DNA from: Clytia hemisphaerica
Lineage: Eukaryota > Cnidaria > Hydrozoa > Leptothecata > Clytiidae
Assembly: GCA_902728285.1 (NCBI GenBank)
Contig: CACVBU010000050.1
Span: 2,266,060 to 2,330,059, forward strand
DNA: 64,000 bases
Direction: 5' to 3'
This document shows, in pieces, positions 26,165-37,600 of this stretch (position 1 is the stretch's first letter; every line of letters begins with the position of its first letter). The notes under the pieces were generated by a model. It was not told where the DNA came from. It worked only from the letters and a program-made list of their open reading frames with translations, and did no database searches. The position numbers were made by a program, and so were the translations under genes.

Positions 26165-26792
26165 CCGGGTGCGGCAGAAAAAACTTTGGACGTTTGGCGA
26201 GCCACTGAGGCCGAACAAAGTCTTGTTTAGACTCAAAACCATTTTTATTAGAAAGAGGATAGTCTAACTTAAATTTTGCGGTATAACTTTTTAAGTTTGG
26301 TCAAGTAGTTGTCAAGTTATAAGCTTTTGAAGTTAAAATTTACTTTTCGAAAAGTGTGAAAAACACGTAATAAAAGGGTATTAAATTAAGCATTTTTAAG
26401 CGTTTTCGATAAGAATTTTTTTCAAATATTTCTAAAAAAACTGACTATTTACTAAAAACTGACTATGTTGTAAACGAAAAACTGCTTTTAAAGTATTTTA
26501 ACAATTAATTATGTCGTAAAAGTCGTTAAATAAGTCAAATACTGAGCTATTTTTTCATTATTTGCATAAATTTAATACACCTTTTTTTACGTGTTTTTTA
26601 CACTTTTCGAAAAGTGAATTTTAACTTCAAAAGCTTATAACTTAACAACTACTTGACCAAACTTAAAAAGTTATACCGCAAAATTTAAGTTAGACTATCC
26701 TCTTTCTAATAAAAATGGTTTTGAGTCTAAACAAGACTTTGTTCGGCCTCAGTGGCTCGCCAAACGTCCAAAGTTTTTTCTGCCGCACCCGG
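26165..26792. mobile_element. foldback element with about 210-bp inverted arms and TA target duplication
   Basis: The two arms (26165-26385 and 26572-26792) start CCGGGTGCGGCAGAAAAAAC and are inverted copies with only a few mismatches. TA flanks both ends (26163-26164 and 26793-26794), and removing the element restores a continuous flank. The centre of about 185 bp is AT-rich and non-coding. Near identity of the arms suggests recent insertion. Confidence 0.9.
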
Positions 26793-26848
26793 TACTACCC
26801 CATCTGTTACCGACGATTCCAATTTTCCATCCTCCAGTACCGCAAGCA

Positions 26849-27994
26849 ATGCCGCTGTCCACGTTCTCCGAAAAACTTTCCCAAAAGCTGTCTCAAGAAA
26901 AGACTAAAGTGATCTACAAGCCATTGAAAAACAAGAGTGCTGAAAAGTTGAGAAAAGGTTATCTGAATAAACACAAACGATTAATTAGAACACGCTCTCA
27001 AACTGAACGCCGCGGTGTTCGCAAACTTTATCCAAAGAAACGCGCTGTTGGATTCAAGTTGATTGATGAAGAAGTTTTAATGAAAGCCTTTAATAATTTT
27101 ACTGTTTGCAAAAACTGCAAGGCTTCTTCCTCTATTGAGATTCAAGAAAGTGAAAATCTTCGCAGAGGCATGTGCGAAACATTGACATTGTTCTGTAAAA
27201 GCTGTTCGCACATATCCGAATTCAAAACCAGTCCACGCTCGTCAAATAAAATTCTTGCGTATGATGTGAACATCAGATCAGTGTATGCAGCTCAACAAAT
27301 TGGAAGAGCAGGCCTTTCAAAGTTTAACAACTTAATGGAACTTCCAGCCCCCGTAACATCAAAACCTTTCACACATATCCAAAACAATCTACTTGAAACC
27401 ATTTCACAGCGCACTTCCAAAGTTTTGAAGGATGCCGCGGATAATTTACTAACCAAAACATTAACCGAAAATCCGAAAAACATAACTGTATTAGACAATG
27501 GGGAGATCATAGCTGATGTGTCTGTCATCGTAGATGGAACGTGGCAGCGTAGGGGTCATTCATCAAAAATCGGGGTTGTTTTTGTCATCAGCGTCGAGAC
27601 CGGAGAAGTTCTGGACTATGAGGTCAAAAGTTTATTTTGTCATTCCTGTTCAAAACGACAGAGTTCTATGACAGAAAGTGATTTCCAAAAATGGTATGAA
27701 ACACATGCAAAGGAATGTGAAATTAATCACAAGGGAAGCTCTGATTTCATGGAGACCTCTGGCGCGAAGGAAATTTTTCTGCGGTCAATCGATAAGTATA
27801 ATCTAAAATACACTGTGTTTGTTGGTGATGGTGATAGCTCATGCTTTGGCTCTGTAAAGGAAGCATGTGAGGAAGTGTATGGTGATGGTTACAATTTAAA
27901 CAAGGAAGAATGTGTTGGACATGTCCAAAAAAGAATGGGCACTAGGTTGAGGACCTATAAAAAGAATATGCGGGGTCAAAAGCTTGCTGACTGA
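26849..27994 (+). CDS. Mutator-like transposase, main surviving frame
   Basis: 381 codons. A Lys/Arg-rich N-terminus (to about 70) is followed by a CxxC...CxxC zinc-binding region (VCKNCK near 90, FCKSCS near 116) and the catalytic-fold region with VIVDGTWQRRGHSSKIGVVF (about 229-248), FCHSCSK (about 264), VFVGDGDSSCFGSVK (about 324) and EECVGHVQKRMG (about 356). The DGTW and GDGD acidic residues are the expected first two catalytic positions of this DDE family. The third should lie beyond the stop. The stop at 27992-27994 is premature: conserved sequence (RLADKSIDKIQNFYG) follows in another frame. The ATG at 26849 may be internal. Confidence 0.8.
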   Translation: MPLSTFSEKLSQKLSQEKTKVIYKPLKNKSAEKLRKGYLNKHKRLIRTRSQTERRGVRKLYPKKRAVGFKLIDEEVLMKAFNNFTVCKNCKASSSIEIQESENLRRGMCETLTLFCKSCSHISEFKTSPRSSNKILAYDVNIRSVYAAQQIGRAGLSKFNNLMELPAPVTSKPFTHIQNNLLETISQRTSKVLKDAADNLLTKTLTENPKNITVLDNGEIIADVSVIVDGTWQRRGHSSKIGVVFVISVETGEVLDYEVKSLFCHSCSKRQSSMTESDFQKWYETHAKECEINHKGSSDFMETSGAKEIFLRSIDKYNLKYTVFVGDGDSSCFGSVKEACEEVYGDGYNLNKEECVGHVQKRMGTRLRTYKKNMRGQKLAD

Positions 27995-28326
27995 AAGGGA
28001 TCGGCGGGGGTGGGCGACTGGCCGACAAATCCATCGACAAAATCCAAAATTTTTATGGGCAATGTACTCGTAACAATGCAGGGGATAAAGATATCATGGT
28101 TAATGATATTTGGGCAATCTACAAGCATATGATTATTGATGAGACCAAAACGCTTGACGAACAACATGCTAATTACCCAAAAGATGAAGCGTCGTGGTGT
28201 AAGTATTTGTCGGACCGAGAAAACTATCACGAGAACAACAGATTGCCCTCTGTTTTTTTGGAAGAGCTGAAGCCAATCTTTAATGCACTAACTGAGGATA
28301 AATTGCTTGATAGATGCCTAAAAGGG

Positions 28327-29159
28327 CGCTTTGCTAGAAGAATGACATTCTTCTATGGAATTATTAACAATTTAGCCCCTTCGTATTTACGTAACTACCT
28401 GCCAGTAAGACTTACAGCACCAGGTGGCCTTAGAACAAGAAATCCTATTTATCCTCTTAATATACGAACTGAACGTTTCCGTAACACTTTTTTCCGTACT
28501 GCATATCTCAGTGGAATGTTCTGGGAGGTAATATACGAGATCTACCTTCAATTAAAACTTTCAAAAAAGCAATCTATGAATTTTTGAGACCCAAGCAATC
28601 CCATGTTTTTGATGTTCCTGACATTCAAGGAGTGATCTTTCTTAATCGACTTCGGGTCGGTTTCAGCCATCTCAACGAGCATAAATTTAGACATGGCTTC
28701 CGCGACACTTTAGACCCTTTCTGTGGTTTGAAAACACTCAACACTTTATTATTAAGCTGATTGCCCAAACAAATTTATTTAACTCAACACTTTCTTCTGC
28801 ACTGCTCTATATATTCCCATGCAAGACAATCTTTGTTCGACAAACTTCAGACCCTAGGTATTATTTTTCATCCGCCACTTAACCCTCCTTTTTTCTGTCG
28901 GCTTTTATTATATGGGGATGAAAGTTTGACTTCAAATCTAAATAAATCTATTCTTTGTTCTGTTGTTGAATTTCTTAACGAAACTGGAAGGTTTAGCGGT
29001 GCTTTATTTTAGGCTTTTACCTAACAACTGTAGCTTCCTTCTCCAAGATTTTTTCTTTTTATTTTTTCTTTATTGAAACAAAGACACGTGTACACTACGA
29101 ACATATATTACAAAACATTACTTAAACATAAAATATAGTATATATATAGTAATATTTGG
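28327..29159 (+). mobile_element. 5'-truncated LINE 3' end inserted in the transposase
   Basis: Encodes, over two frames, FFYGIINNLAPSYLRNYLP, TERFRNTFF, then VGFSHLNEHKFRHGFRDTLDPFC, FLLHCSIY and LLLYGDESL, ending FLNETGRF. This is the C-terminal region of a non-LTR retrotransposon, followed by about 150 bp of AT-rich 3' UTR. The transposase reading (CLKG, then LTQNQNE) resumes exactly at its borders. No target duplication is visible. Confidence 0.75.
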
Positions 29160-29653
29160 CTTACCCAAAACCAGAACGAAGCATTGAATGGTATCCTTTG
29201 GTCCAAATGTTCTAAAACTAAATTTGTTGGTCGTAAGCGCGTTCTTCTTGCGGTATGCGACACAATTAATCAATTTAACTCAGGGGCAGGAAACAAGGTT
29301 GTCTAATTCATCTAATTCATTGTATGGATTCCAAAAGGAAGATGCCACGAGAGTCAGTACAGCTGAACGCAAAGTCTCGATTAAGTCAAGAATGGCAAGA
29401 CAAGATTCGGGCCAAAAAGAAATCAAAGGGGGGATCATCCAAAACCACCTATTTCCCAGGAGCATTTGGAACCTCAGCAGAACCAGAAATTAACATTGAT
29501 GGTGAAAAGCAACCAAAAAAAGCCAAGGTGAAGCAAAAAAACATAAAACGCAAAGCCGTCAAGCCGAAAGAGCAACCTGTACTCATCAATAGCGCGCAAA
29601 AGCCAAAAAGCCGAAAAAGGACTCCAAATCGGATGATGATGACCTACCTTTGA

Positions 29654-30172
29654 TTAGCCTCTTGGAAGTTAAAATTACATTTGTCAGTGATGAAACTGTT
29701 ACAATAATAACTTCTAAGCATTAGGAACATGTATTGTTGTGTTTTTCATAAAAATTTGTTAGATTTTTGGTTTTACACAAAATATCTGTACTTTCTAACT
29801 GTTGCGGTACTTTCTGGGCGGGCCTACCGAATGATATATTTTGGTCAAAATTTTGGGTTTGGAGGATTTTGGCACTTTTTCCATCAGAATTTCTGAAAAG
29901 TAGCTTTGAAATGATTGAATTGTGCAAAAAATTCCATTTGAAAAGCTTTTCATCCCTTTTTTCTACGGTTATCTAACTTTTAGAGCCCGTTTACGCAAAA
30001 CATGAAATCCGGGGGTTCGCAATCTCTTGGCGGAAATATCTCAGGATTGGCTGTTCCGATTGACTTGAAATTTTCAGCACAGGTTTCTCTCATGGTAAGG
30101 TGTGATCTGAATGAAACAGAATCAACAAAAAATGTTCAGTTGATTTTATAATTAACAAGCAACATGCTGAAT
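29654..30172. other. non-coding stretch
   Basis: No gene is recognised. 29990-30172 may already be the left part of the tandem-core element that follows. Confidence 0.4.
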
Positions 30173-31514
30173 GGACCTACCTAATGATTAACATCAGATG
30201 AAAATAAGAAAAAAGTGACAATAATTGTAAAAAAATTCAGAATGGAAAAATAAAGCTTGTGTGTTGAATAATGTAAAATGGTAAAAAGGAATTTCCCCAA
30301 ATACGAAAATCACTTAAACCATTCAGGCCCAAAAAACCTTTTAAGCTGTTTTTGGCCCAAATTTGCCCAAAAAAATTTTCCTTAAAGATCTGGCTCCTTC
30401 ACATTTTGGGTATTGCCATTTTGCATCATTGTGCAAAAAATCAGAAAAAAATTATGAGTCAACATTGAGAAAAGCTATATTTTCTTATTTGGTTAAAGGG
30501 AATTTCCCCAAAATACGAAAATCCATCTTTTAAGGCGAATAAGAATTTTCCAGGAAAAACCACTTCAGCCATTCTTTAGAGAATCTTGCCCTCCATCTTT
30601 GTACAAAAATTCAGAAAAAAGTAGCGACAGGATTTTGCACAAAGTCCAAAAAACCCTATTTTTAGGCAGTTTTTGGCCCAAATTTGCCCAAATATATTTT
30701 TTTTCGAAAATCGGGCTCCGTCACATTTTAGGCATTGCCATTTTGCATCATTGTGCAAAAAATCAGAAAAAAATAATGAGTCAACTTTGAGAAAAGCTAT
30801 ATTTTCTTATTTGGTTAAAGGGAATTCCCCCAAAATACGAAAATCCGTTTTTAAGGCGAATAAGAATTTTCCAGGAAAAACCACTTTAGCCATTCTTTAG
30901 AGAATCTTGCCCTCCATCTTTGTACAAAAAATCAGAAAAAAGTAACGACAGGATTTTGCACAAAGTCCAAAAAACCCTATTTTTAGGCAGTTTTTGGCCC
31001 AAATTTGCCCAAATATATATTTTTTCGAAAATCGGGCTCCGACACATTTTAGGCATTGCCATTTTGCATCATTGTGCAAAAAATCAGAAAAAAATAACGA
31101 GTCAACATTGATAAAAGCTATATTTTCTTATTTGGTTAAAGGGAATTTCGCCAAAATACGAAAATCCGTTTTTTAAGGCGAATAAGAATTTTCCGGGAAA
31201 AACCAATTCAGCCATTCTTTAGAGAATCTTGCCCTCCATCTTTGTACAAAAAATCAGAAAAAAGTAATGACAGGATTTTGCACAAAGTCCAAAAAACCCT
31301 ATTTTTAGGTAGTTTTTGGCCCAAATTTGCCCAAATAAATTTTTTCTCAAAAATCGGGCTCCGTCACGTTCTGGGCATTGCCATTTTGCATCATTGTGCA
31401 AAAAATCAGAAAAAACTAATGAGCCAATCCTGAGAAAAGCTGGTAACAGACGGACGGACGAACGGACATGGGTTAATTTATAGAACCTCCACCGGGTTAC
31501 CCGGAGGTAGGTCC
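30173..31514. mobile_element. tandem-core element, 322-bp units with (GGAC)n tail
   Basis: About 3.6 copies of a 321-322 bp unit lie at 30285-31440, recognisable by CCATCTTTGTACAAAAA near 30593, 30914 and 31236. After the last unit comes a GACGGACGGACGAACGGAC microsatellite (about 31449) and a GC hairpin (CCGGGTTACCCGG, about 31490). A 10-bp inverted repeat, GGACCTACCT at 30173 and AGGTAGGTCC at 31505, flanks the whole. This layout recalls Helitron-associated pearl/HINE-type elements of marine invertebrates. It has no protein coding; open frames are by-products. Confidence 0.65.
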
Positions 31515-31783
31515 AAAAAACCCCAGCTTTTTCGGTTTTTACCCCCTGATTTTAATTTTTTCAATTTTTTTTTCTCACTCAGATCACAGAAGGTCACGAG
31601 GGTAACATAAGTGCCAAATATCAAAAGCTAACTCCTTCTGGTTGCTGAGATTTTTCCAGTACCATCATACAAAGTTTCAACAATATATCATTTATACTTT
31701 TTGAGATATTTCAATTTTAATATTTTTTGACATTTTCAAAAAGTTTGTTAACGACCACCTTAATATAATCTTTATCATTTTAG
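31515..31783. other. spacer, nothing recognised
   Basis: AT-rich sequence ending in an acceptor-like TTTTAG at 31778-31783. Confidence 0.4.
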
Positions 31784-34157
31784 TGCTCATCCGGGTGATG
31801 TCCATGGATCAAGTTGGGACCTTGGTTTGGCCAAACGGGCGATCAGCGGGTGCAAGGATCCCAACGAATTTATTCGTATATACGAAACGTTTGGTGTCGA
31901 AGAGGCGAAAAATACATTCTGAAACAAATTAATCTTCGACATGAAACAGAGCTGCCACATTCATTATTGGTTGAAAAAATCAAAAGAACATTCCACACGG
32001 ACAAAGATCCGAGAGTGTTCCTCAAGATCCATGAAATCTTTGGGCCTGAGGTTGCAAAAGTGTATTTGTTAGCGCATGAAGAAAGCGACGACACGAGTGA
32101 CTCGTCACACGACGACGACGGCTATTGGACGGTACATCAACTCCGTCCAAAGTATGACGTTGAGTCAGACACCAAGTCGTTTCAATCTAGCGAACATACC
32201 AGTATCTACTCAAGAAACCATTCCCGTTCTTCGAATGGTATCCCTAGCGAACAGCGCGGCCGCTATAACTGCGTGCGTAAGAGGAATTGGTGCTTAGCAC
32301 GCAAGCTGAAGAGGGAATATCAATTCGAAGACACGTCAAGTGAAAGCGACGAGGACAATCTTGATCGTCAATCTTATCGGCAACATCGGAAAGGGAGCCG
32401 AAGCACCCGATCCTTCCTTTCATTGGTACGCGCAAGCCGTAAAAGTCGTTACAGTACATCGTACGGCAGTCTGGGCAGCTCAGCAACTTCATCTACAAGG
32501 AGCGGTTTCGAGAATCCCAGTCTTTACTCTCGGGCATCCTATAGATCGGAACAAACAACTTCTCGAGAGAACTCGTCAGATTCCCGCAAATCTATTGGAT
32601 CAAGTTCGAGCAGTAACAAAACCTCATTCAGTACAAATGAATCATTCCGGTCGCTTAACATGTATAGACAATACATGGAGTTTACCAGTACACATAACAG
32701 CTCCTTCCAAAGTGAACGGTTGAGTGAAAGGTATTGTATAGAGATTTTTCATGTTTTTGCTAAGTTACGTAATTCCTTCCATTATGGAAGCAAACGTTCG
32801 AATCAGTGATGGAACCCTTAAGCAAATTGAACGTTTGTTTTGACAACGGCGAAAGCTACGTAACTTATGCCCGATTCATAATAGACTACTGCTGCGGGGA
32901 GAGGTAAAAAGAAATACACTAAGTACCCCATGCATATATAGGGAACTTTGTTTAAGCTTCAATATCTTAAAAATGCAAATGGTCATAGGTATAACCAACA
33001 AAATTGCATTTTTTTGCTCAAGAGTTATTCAAAATACTCAACCTCAACAGCCACCAACAATGAAGACGGAATTGTAGAAACAGATGAATCCGATGAATTC
33101 ACCGACCGTGAGCCAACTGTACAAGAGCTCGAAACGTTCAATTGTTACATAGCGAATAAACACGGTCGGAATCGCTATGCGATTAACCCCAGGTAACTAT
33201 TTTTATGACAGTACAAAATGAAGATGTGTTTTAGTAAAGTTGATACTAAAGGACTTGTTTTGTAAACGATTGAACCATCTTTCTTAGTTCACAATAACTA
33301 AAAAAGGACAATATTATGAGATAAGAACTTCTCTATGTTCGTCCAGGAAGAATTTTGAATTGAATACCCGCTAAATACTACTTTTATCTATGGAGCGTAT
33401 TGGGGTTTTGCACACAGAGCCACTTGCATCACTTTGCATCATTTTACTAATGGTCGTGATAAAATCGTGATCGTTATACCTTTAATGAGCGCTATCAGAA
33501 TCATAAAACAGCGAACTAAGGGGCTGGGTTTGAGTTTGAGGGTTTTGTTCGAATGTCCAATTTGTTTCCACGTCCGTTAATTTATGCCCCGAATTTGGAA
33601 ATTTAAAATTAAAGATCCTCTTTTTGATCCTGTAAACTTCTTTAATCATCCTTTCTTTATTCGTTTTTAGCAAGCCGCTAAAAGTCCAAACTTATCTCAT
33701 GGCCAGCGATTCTAGGGCCGACGCGGAACAGTTATTCGTGCCAAGAAGATCAGCGGTCAAGAAATTCGGAAGCTGTAGTGTGAAGGAGAGTGACAAAGCT
33801 ATTTCAGTTTATTCATCGCTCTCCTCTCGCAGTTCTTTAAAGAGTTGTTCGATTCGGGACTTCATGAACCGTGACACGTGCGAAAAAGGAGCAGCTGATA
33901 GTCCGATAACGGTTTCATCAGATTCAGGTGTGTCAGATTCGACCGTGTCATCGGATTCGAGTGGGTCATCAGATTCGTACATTAACGATCACAACCAATA
34001 TAGGCATTATGGCCAGTCTGAATCTTCTTTCACAAGAGAAGAGTATCAGGAGCGAGCGAATGCTCCTCACTTAACATATTTAAGAGGCAATTCTCAGACA
34101 GGTCGGCATGGGCAATGTCATCTGACAGTAAAGAATAATCAACATCAGGGTCATCGG
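31784..34157 (+). pseudogene. degenerate multi-exon Ser-rich gene, family unknown
   Basis: Probable exons: 31784-32730, one ending at 32903, 33025-33192, and 33671 to about 34157 or beyond. The first encodes two copies of a helical motif, CKDPNEFIRIYETFGVEEAK and DKDPRVFLKIHEIFGPEVAK, in two frames separated by a frameshift near 31915. A long Ser/Arg-rich tail follows. The junctions 32903/33025 and 33192/33671 have GT/AG borders and keep one frame. The last exon is again Ser-rich (SSDSGVSDSTVSSDSSGSSD) and shifts frame near 34110, after which Ser-rich coding resumes to about 34280. It may be a decaying gene or a transposon gene. I do not recognise the product. Confidence 0.45.
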
Positions 34158-34308
34158 TAACAACTGATTATCACTCACTCAGCTCGTTAAGGAAACTAAG
34201 CTCTGAGCAATCGGCTTCGGCAATGTCATCTGACAGTTCCGACTCATATTACTCGATCCAATCGGGGATCATCGTATTCGCTCAAACTCAAAGGGATCTA
34301 CCTCATCA

Positions 34309-34659
34309 TTACCTTATTGGTATATATTTTCGCGTGTTACAAATTTTCGCGGGTACTTAATTTCGCGAGTTTTTTGGTCGATTTTCGCGAAATTTAATAC
34401 CGTTTAAATTTTTCAAAATTACAAAATTTTTCTTAGTATTTTGTTAGTATTTTTACATCAAAAACGTTGTGTTTCAAGCAAAATCAGTCTTCTTCTTGCT
34501 TTATATTCCCACTTTCTGAAAATACCTAGTTTAGTGAATCGCGAAATTTAATACACGCGAAAATTTTCCAGAAGTCGGCAATCGCGAAGTTTAATACACG
34601 CGAAACACGTTTTTTCGAAAAAATTTCGCGATTCGCGAAAATATATACCAATAAGGTAA
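34309..34659. mobile_element. MITE C with 26-bp perfect termini and TTTTCGCG motifs (351 bp)
   Basis: TTACCTTATTGGTATATATT, continuing to TTTCGCG, is perfectly inverted at the right end. Inside, TTTTCGCG, AATTTCGCGAG and CGCGAAATTTAATAC units recur in both orientations, about nine in all. The element cuts the Ser-rich gene region. A target duplication could not be decided. Confidence 0.8.
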
Positions 34660-37600
34660 ATGACGCCTCAACCTTCGCCAACCAAAGACATTCCCGTAAA
34701 CGATCCGCTCACATGAGCACAGACCCGTCCACTAAAAGAGCCAGCTCCAATAAGCAACATCGCATCTGGATATCTAGTCCAAAAAGGCTTATTTTTGTTA
34801 TATTTTTAAAAAATTTCTTCATAATAAATTATTTCTATTTATATATTCACTTTTTCTTAAATTAAAGCTTTTCAGAATTATTTCTCAAATCTCGTAGTCG
34901 AAAGGGAACGTATTGCAGTATCTTTCTACCTGAAGAAGAAGAGTGTGGTTCAGTATGTTATCAATAAAAACCGTGCATATCAAGGCATTCCACAATCTGA
35001 ACTCAAAGAGTTAATTCTTAGTTTAGCAAATTCAAAGCTTCGCAAATCAGAAATCATGTAAACAAGACCAAAAAGGGTGGGCGTTGTTACAAGGTACTCT
35101 CGCCAGCTACTAAAAAGGCTTTGATTATTCACTACATGCAAAAAGAAAAATTTGAGCAAGCTAAAGCTATCATGGAAAGGTAGTGGATGGACAGGAACCA
35201 CAATCAAGTGTGCTTGCATGTGATGTTGTTGCTTTACCAAAGGATATTGGCAAAAGAAATATGAGATGGCACAGGAAATCATTTGAGAAGCCAGCGAGAA
35301 GACCTTAGAGCTTGAAGAAATTCCCAGTTTTTTACCTATTGCAAAGGTAAAGCCAAAAAAGAGAGTGGAGAACTTGAGAGTGACACAAATTGTGGTTCAA
35401 TGGAGGGGATATGTACTGCAGGTTGTGGAAAGTTTAAAGAAAAAAAAGGAGGAGAAAACTTTAACCGAAAGAAACAAGTGAAAGGAAGAGGCAGCAAAGA
35501 GAGTGTTTTTATAAATGTAAGGAGATATGTGTGTGCATGCAATCAAAATGCGAAGCTGTCAGTTTGAAAGAATGTCTAATAAACTGTCACGACATCCTTC
35601 GCTCTGTATGCAGCAAAGCTGGCTGCAAAATTGATGGGAAGTGTCCACAGATGATTCTTGGAGCTGCAGCTAATCATTCAGCCGATAACAAAGAGACTAA
35701 AAGTAAACTTATTCATGATGATTCAAAGAGTGATGAGAGTGAGAATGATGGTGAAAGTGAGGATAATTTCCTTGAAGATGGAGGTGAGGTCGATGAAAGC
35801 AAAGTAATTATACTGAGCAGAGTCTGGTCGTCATTCAGTTGACCTGTCAAAGAGGATGAAATTGTTGGGAAATGGTTTGCTGTTATTTTCAATGGCAAAA
35901 GGTTGGCCGTGAAGGATGGCCCAACAAACGACACAACGGACCAGGTCTTAGGGAACTGGGTCCGTAACCTGGGCCTACAACCACCTAGGTTCACCTAGGT
36001 CTTTTCAAAAGAGAAAATATTCTTCCAACTAAAAAATAAATATTGTGCATTCTTATTTTTCTCCTGTTTCTCTTGAAATTATTTTTTTCCCTATGACATA
36101 AAATAAAAAACTTTTTTTAGATTTCTTGGGAACGGTAGTTGAATCCCTCTTTTTCTAATTTTTTTTCTATGACGTCGAAAAGCATTTGAAAGTTAACCAC
36201 CTAGTTTTTAGTCTATTTTGCGCGGGTAAATAATGCCAACGATCTCTACTAATTTAACGAGTTGAGCTTTTAATCACTGGATAGGTCTATCTAGCAACTT
36301 TGTTCAAGTTCAGTTTTTCTTCACACCGAAAGTCCCTTAATTATCATGCACTACCCTTAAACAAAATTTATCATTTAATCGCTTTTTTTTATGTTGCAAA
36401 TGTGGTCCAAAATCGCTTAAAAAGTGAAGTATGGCAAAAACTTTTGGGTAAAAAAAAAACACGGGAATTCTTAAAATTTACAACAAATTCGAAATTATTT
36501 TGTGAAAAAATTTGGCTGGAAAGTGTGCCGTATTTCGGTAGGAAATACTGCCTAGGTCACGTGATATTTCAATAGAATTTCAGCACTTGGTCAATCAGGA
36601 GCTTCGTGGAGCTTCGATGCCACAAATAATGTGATAATCAGTCAATACATTAATCCAACCAGTTTTACAAGCTTCAAAGAAGATTAACAACCAGATAATC
36701 CAACAATATTTCCAACAAGATTGATTTTTCATACCAGATCCCCCTCAAACGAACATCTAAACTCCAGGTGTGACAAGGCTGTAAATTGTAAATAAAGTGT
36801 CCTTGCCTTCACTTCACTTGTACTAAATTTGAATTTGAAAATAATCATTTTAACGGCTGTTGGAAAATTTAATGTGTTTTTTCATGGGCTCCTGTATTTT
36901 TCAAACAGATACAAGGCCGTTGAGACAGTGCATGAATCTTTTGCGTAGATATTTAGGTGAGTTATACTATTATTCTCTTGAGTGTGTGCATGAGGAAAGA
37001 CATTTTACTTATAGACTATTATCGGCGATCCAAAAGATATCTGCAATCTGATTGGTTTAAAAAGAGTACTGAGCTGTTATTCTCAAATTTTGCCAAGGGG
37101 TTGATTCCAGTATGAAAGAGGGATTTCGTGCAGTTTTAAGACAAAAAATCTTATTGTCTTTCGAAATTGGCTATGACTATCTTACTATACAAATGAGTTT
37201 ATGAAAAATGTGTGTAACGCAAGATGGTAGCTGAGCTGTTAAATTTTGCCAGGGGGTTGATTCCAGTATGAAAGAGGGATTTCGTGCAGTTTTAAGACAA
37301 AAAATCTTATTGTCTTTCGAAAAAGTAGTTGATGATACGTCGTGGTTTTAATTTTGTGCTTAAAATTTCATTTTTAGTGCAGTGTAAATGTGCCAATAGT
37401 CATTAACATTGTGCACAAAGGCGTACAAGCATGATTTGCACAGTTGTAGTTTAGGGGTCAAAGATGGATTTAAATCTCAGACCCAAAAAATTGGCATCTG
37501 TTTGTGTATTTTACAGACCAGAACAGGTTCCAAGGCTAAAATGAATTTTTCTTCTCCAAAGTATGTCATGTTACATACCGTTGGAAAGCATTTTTCATCT

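Larger units (their letters stand above)
26090..29653 (+). pseudogene. Mutator-like (MULE) transposase gene broken by two insertions and frameshifts
   Basis: The parts read in order: an N-terminal Ser/Pro-rich leader (26090-26164 and 26793-26850), the main frame (26849-27994), its continuation in another frame (about 27990-28326), and the C-terminal part after the LINE insertion (29160-29653: LTQNQNEALNGILWSKC, then a basic Lys-rich tail). A foldback element (26165-26792) and a LINE 3' fragment (28327-29159) are inserted. A small deletion near 27990 puts a TGA in frame. The order and motifs match the Mutator-like transposase family common in invertebrate genomes. No terminal inverted repeats of the MULE were found. 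Confidence 0.8.

Noticed and set aside
30576-31433. Series of 60-63-codon frames repeated every 322 bp
   Set aside because: They mirror the tandem repeat, not genes.
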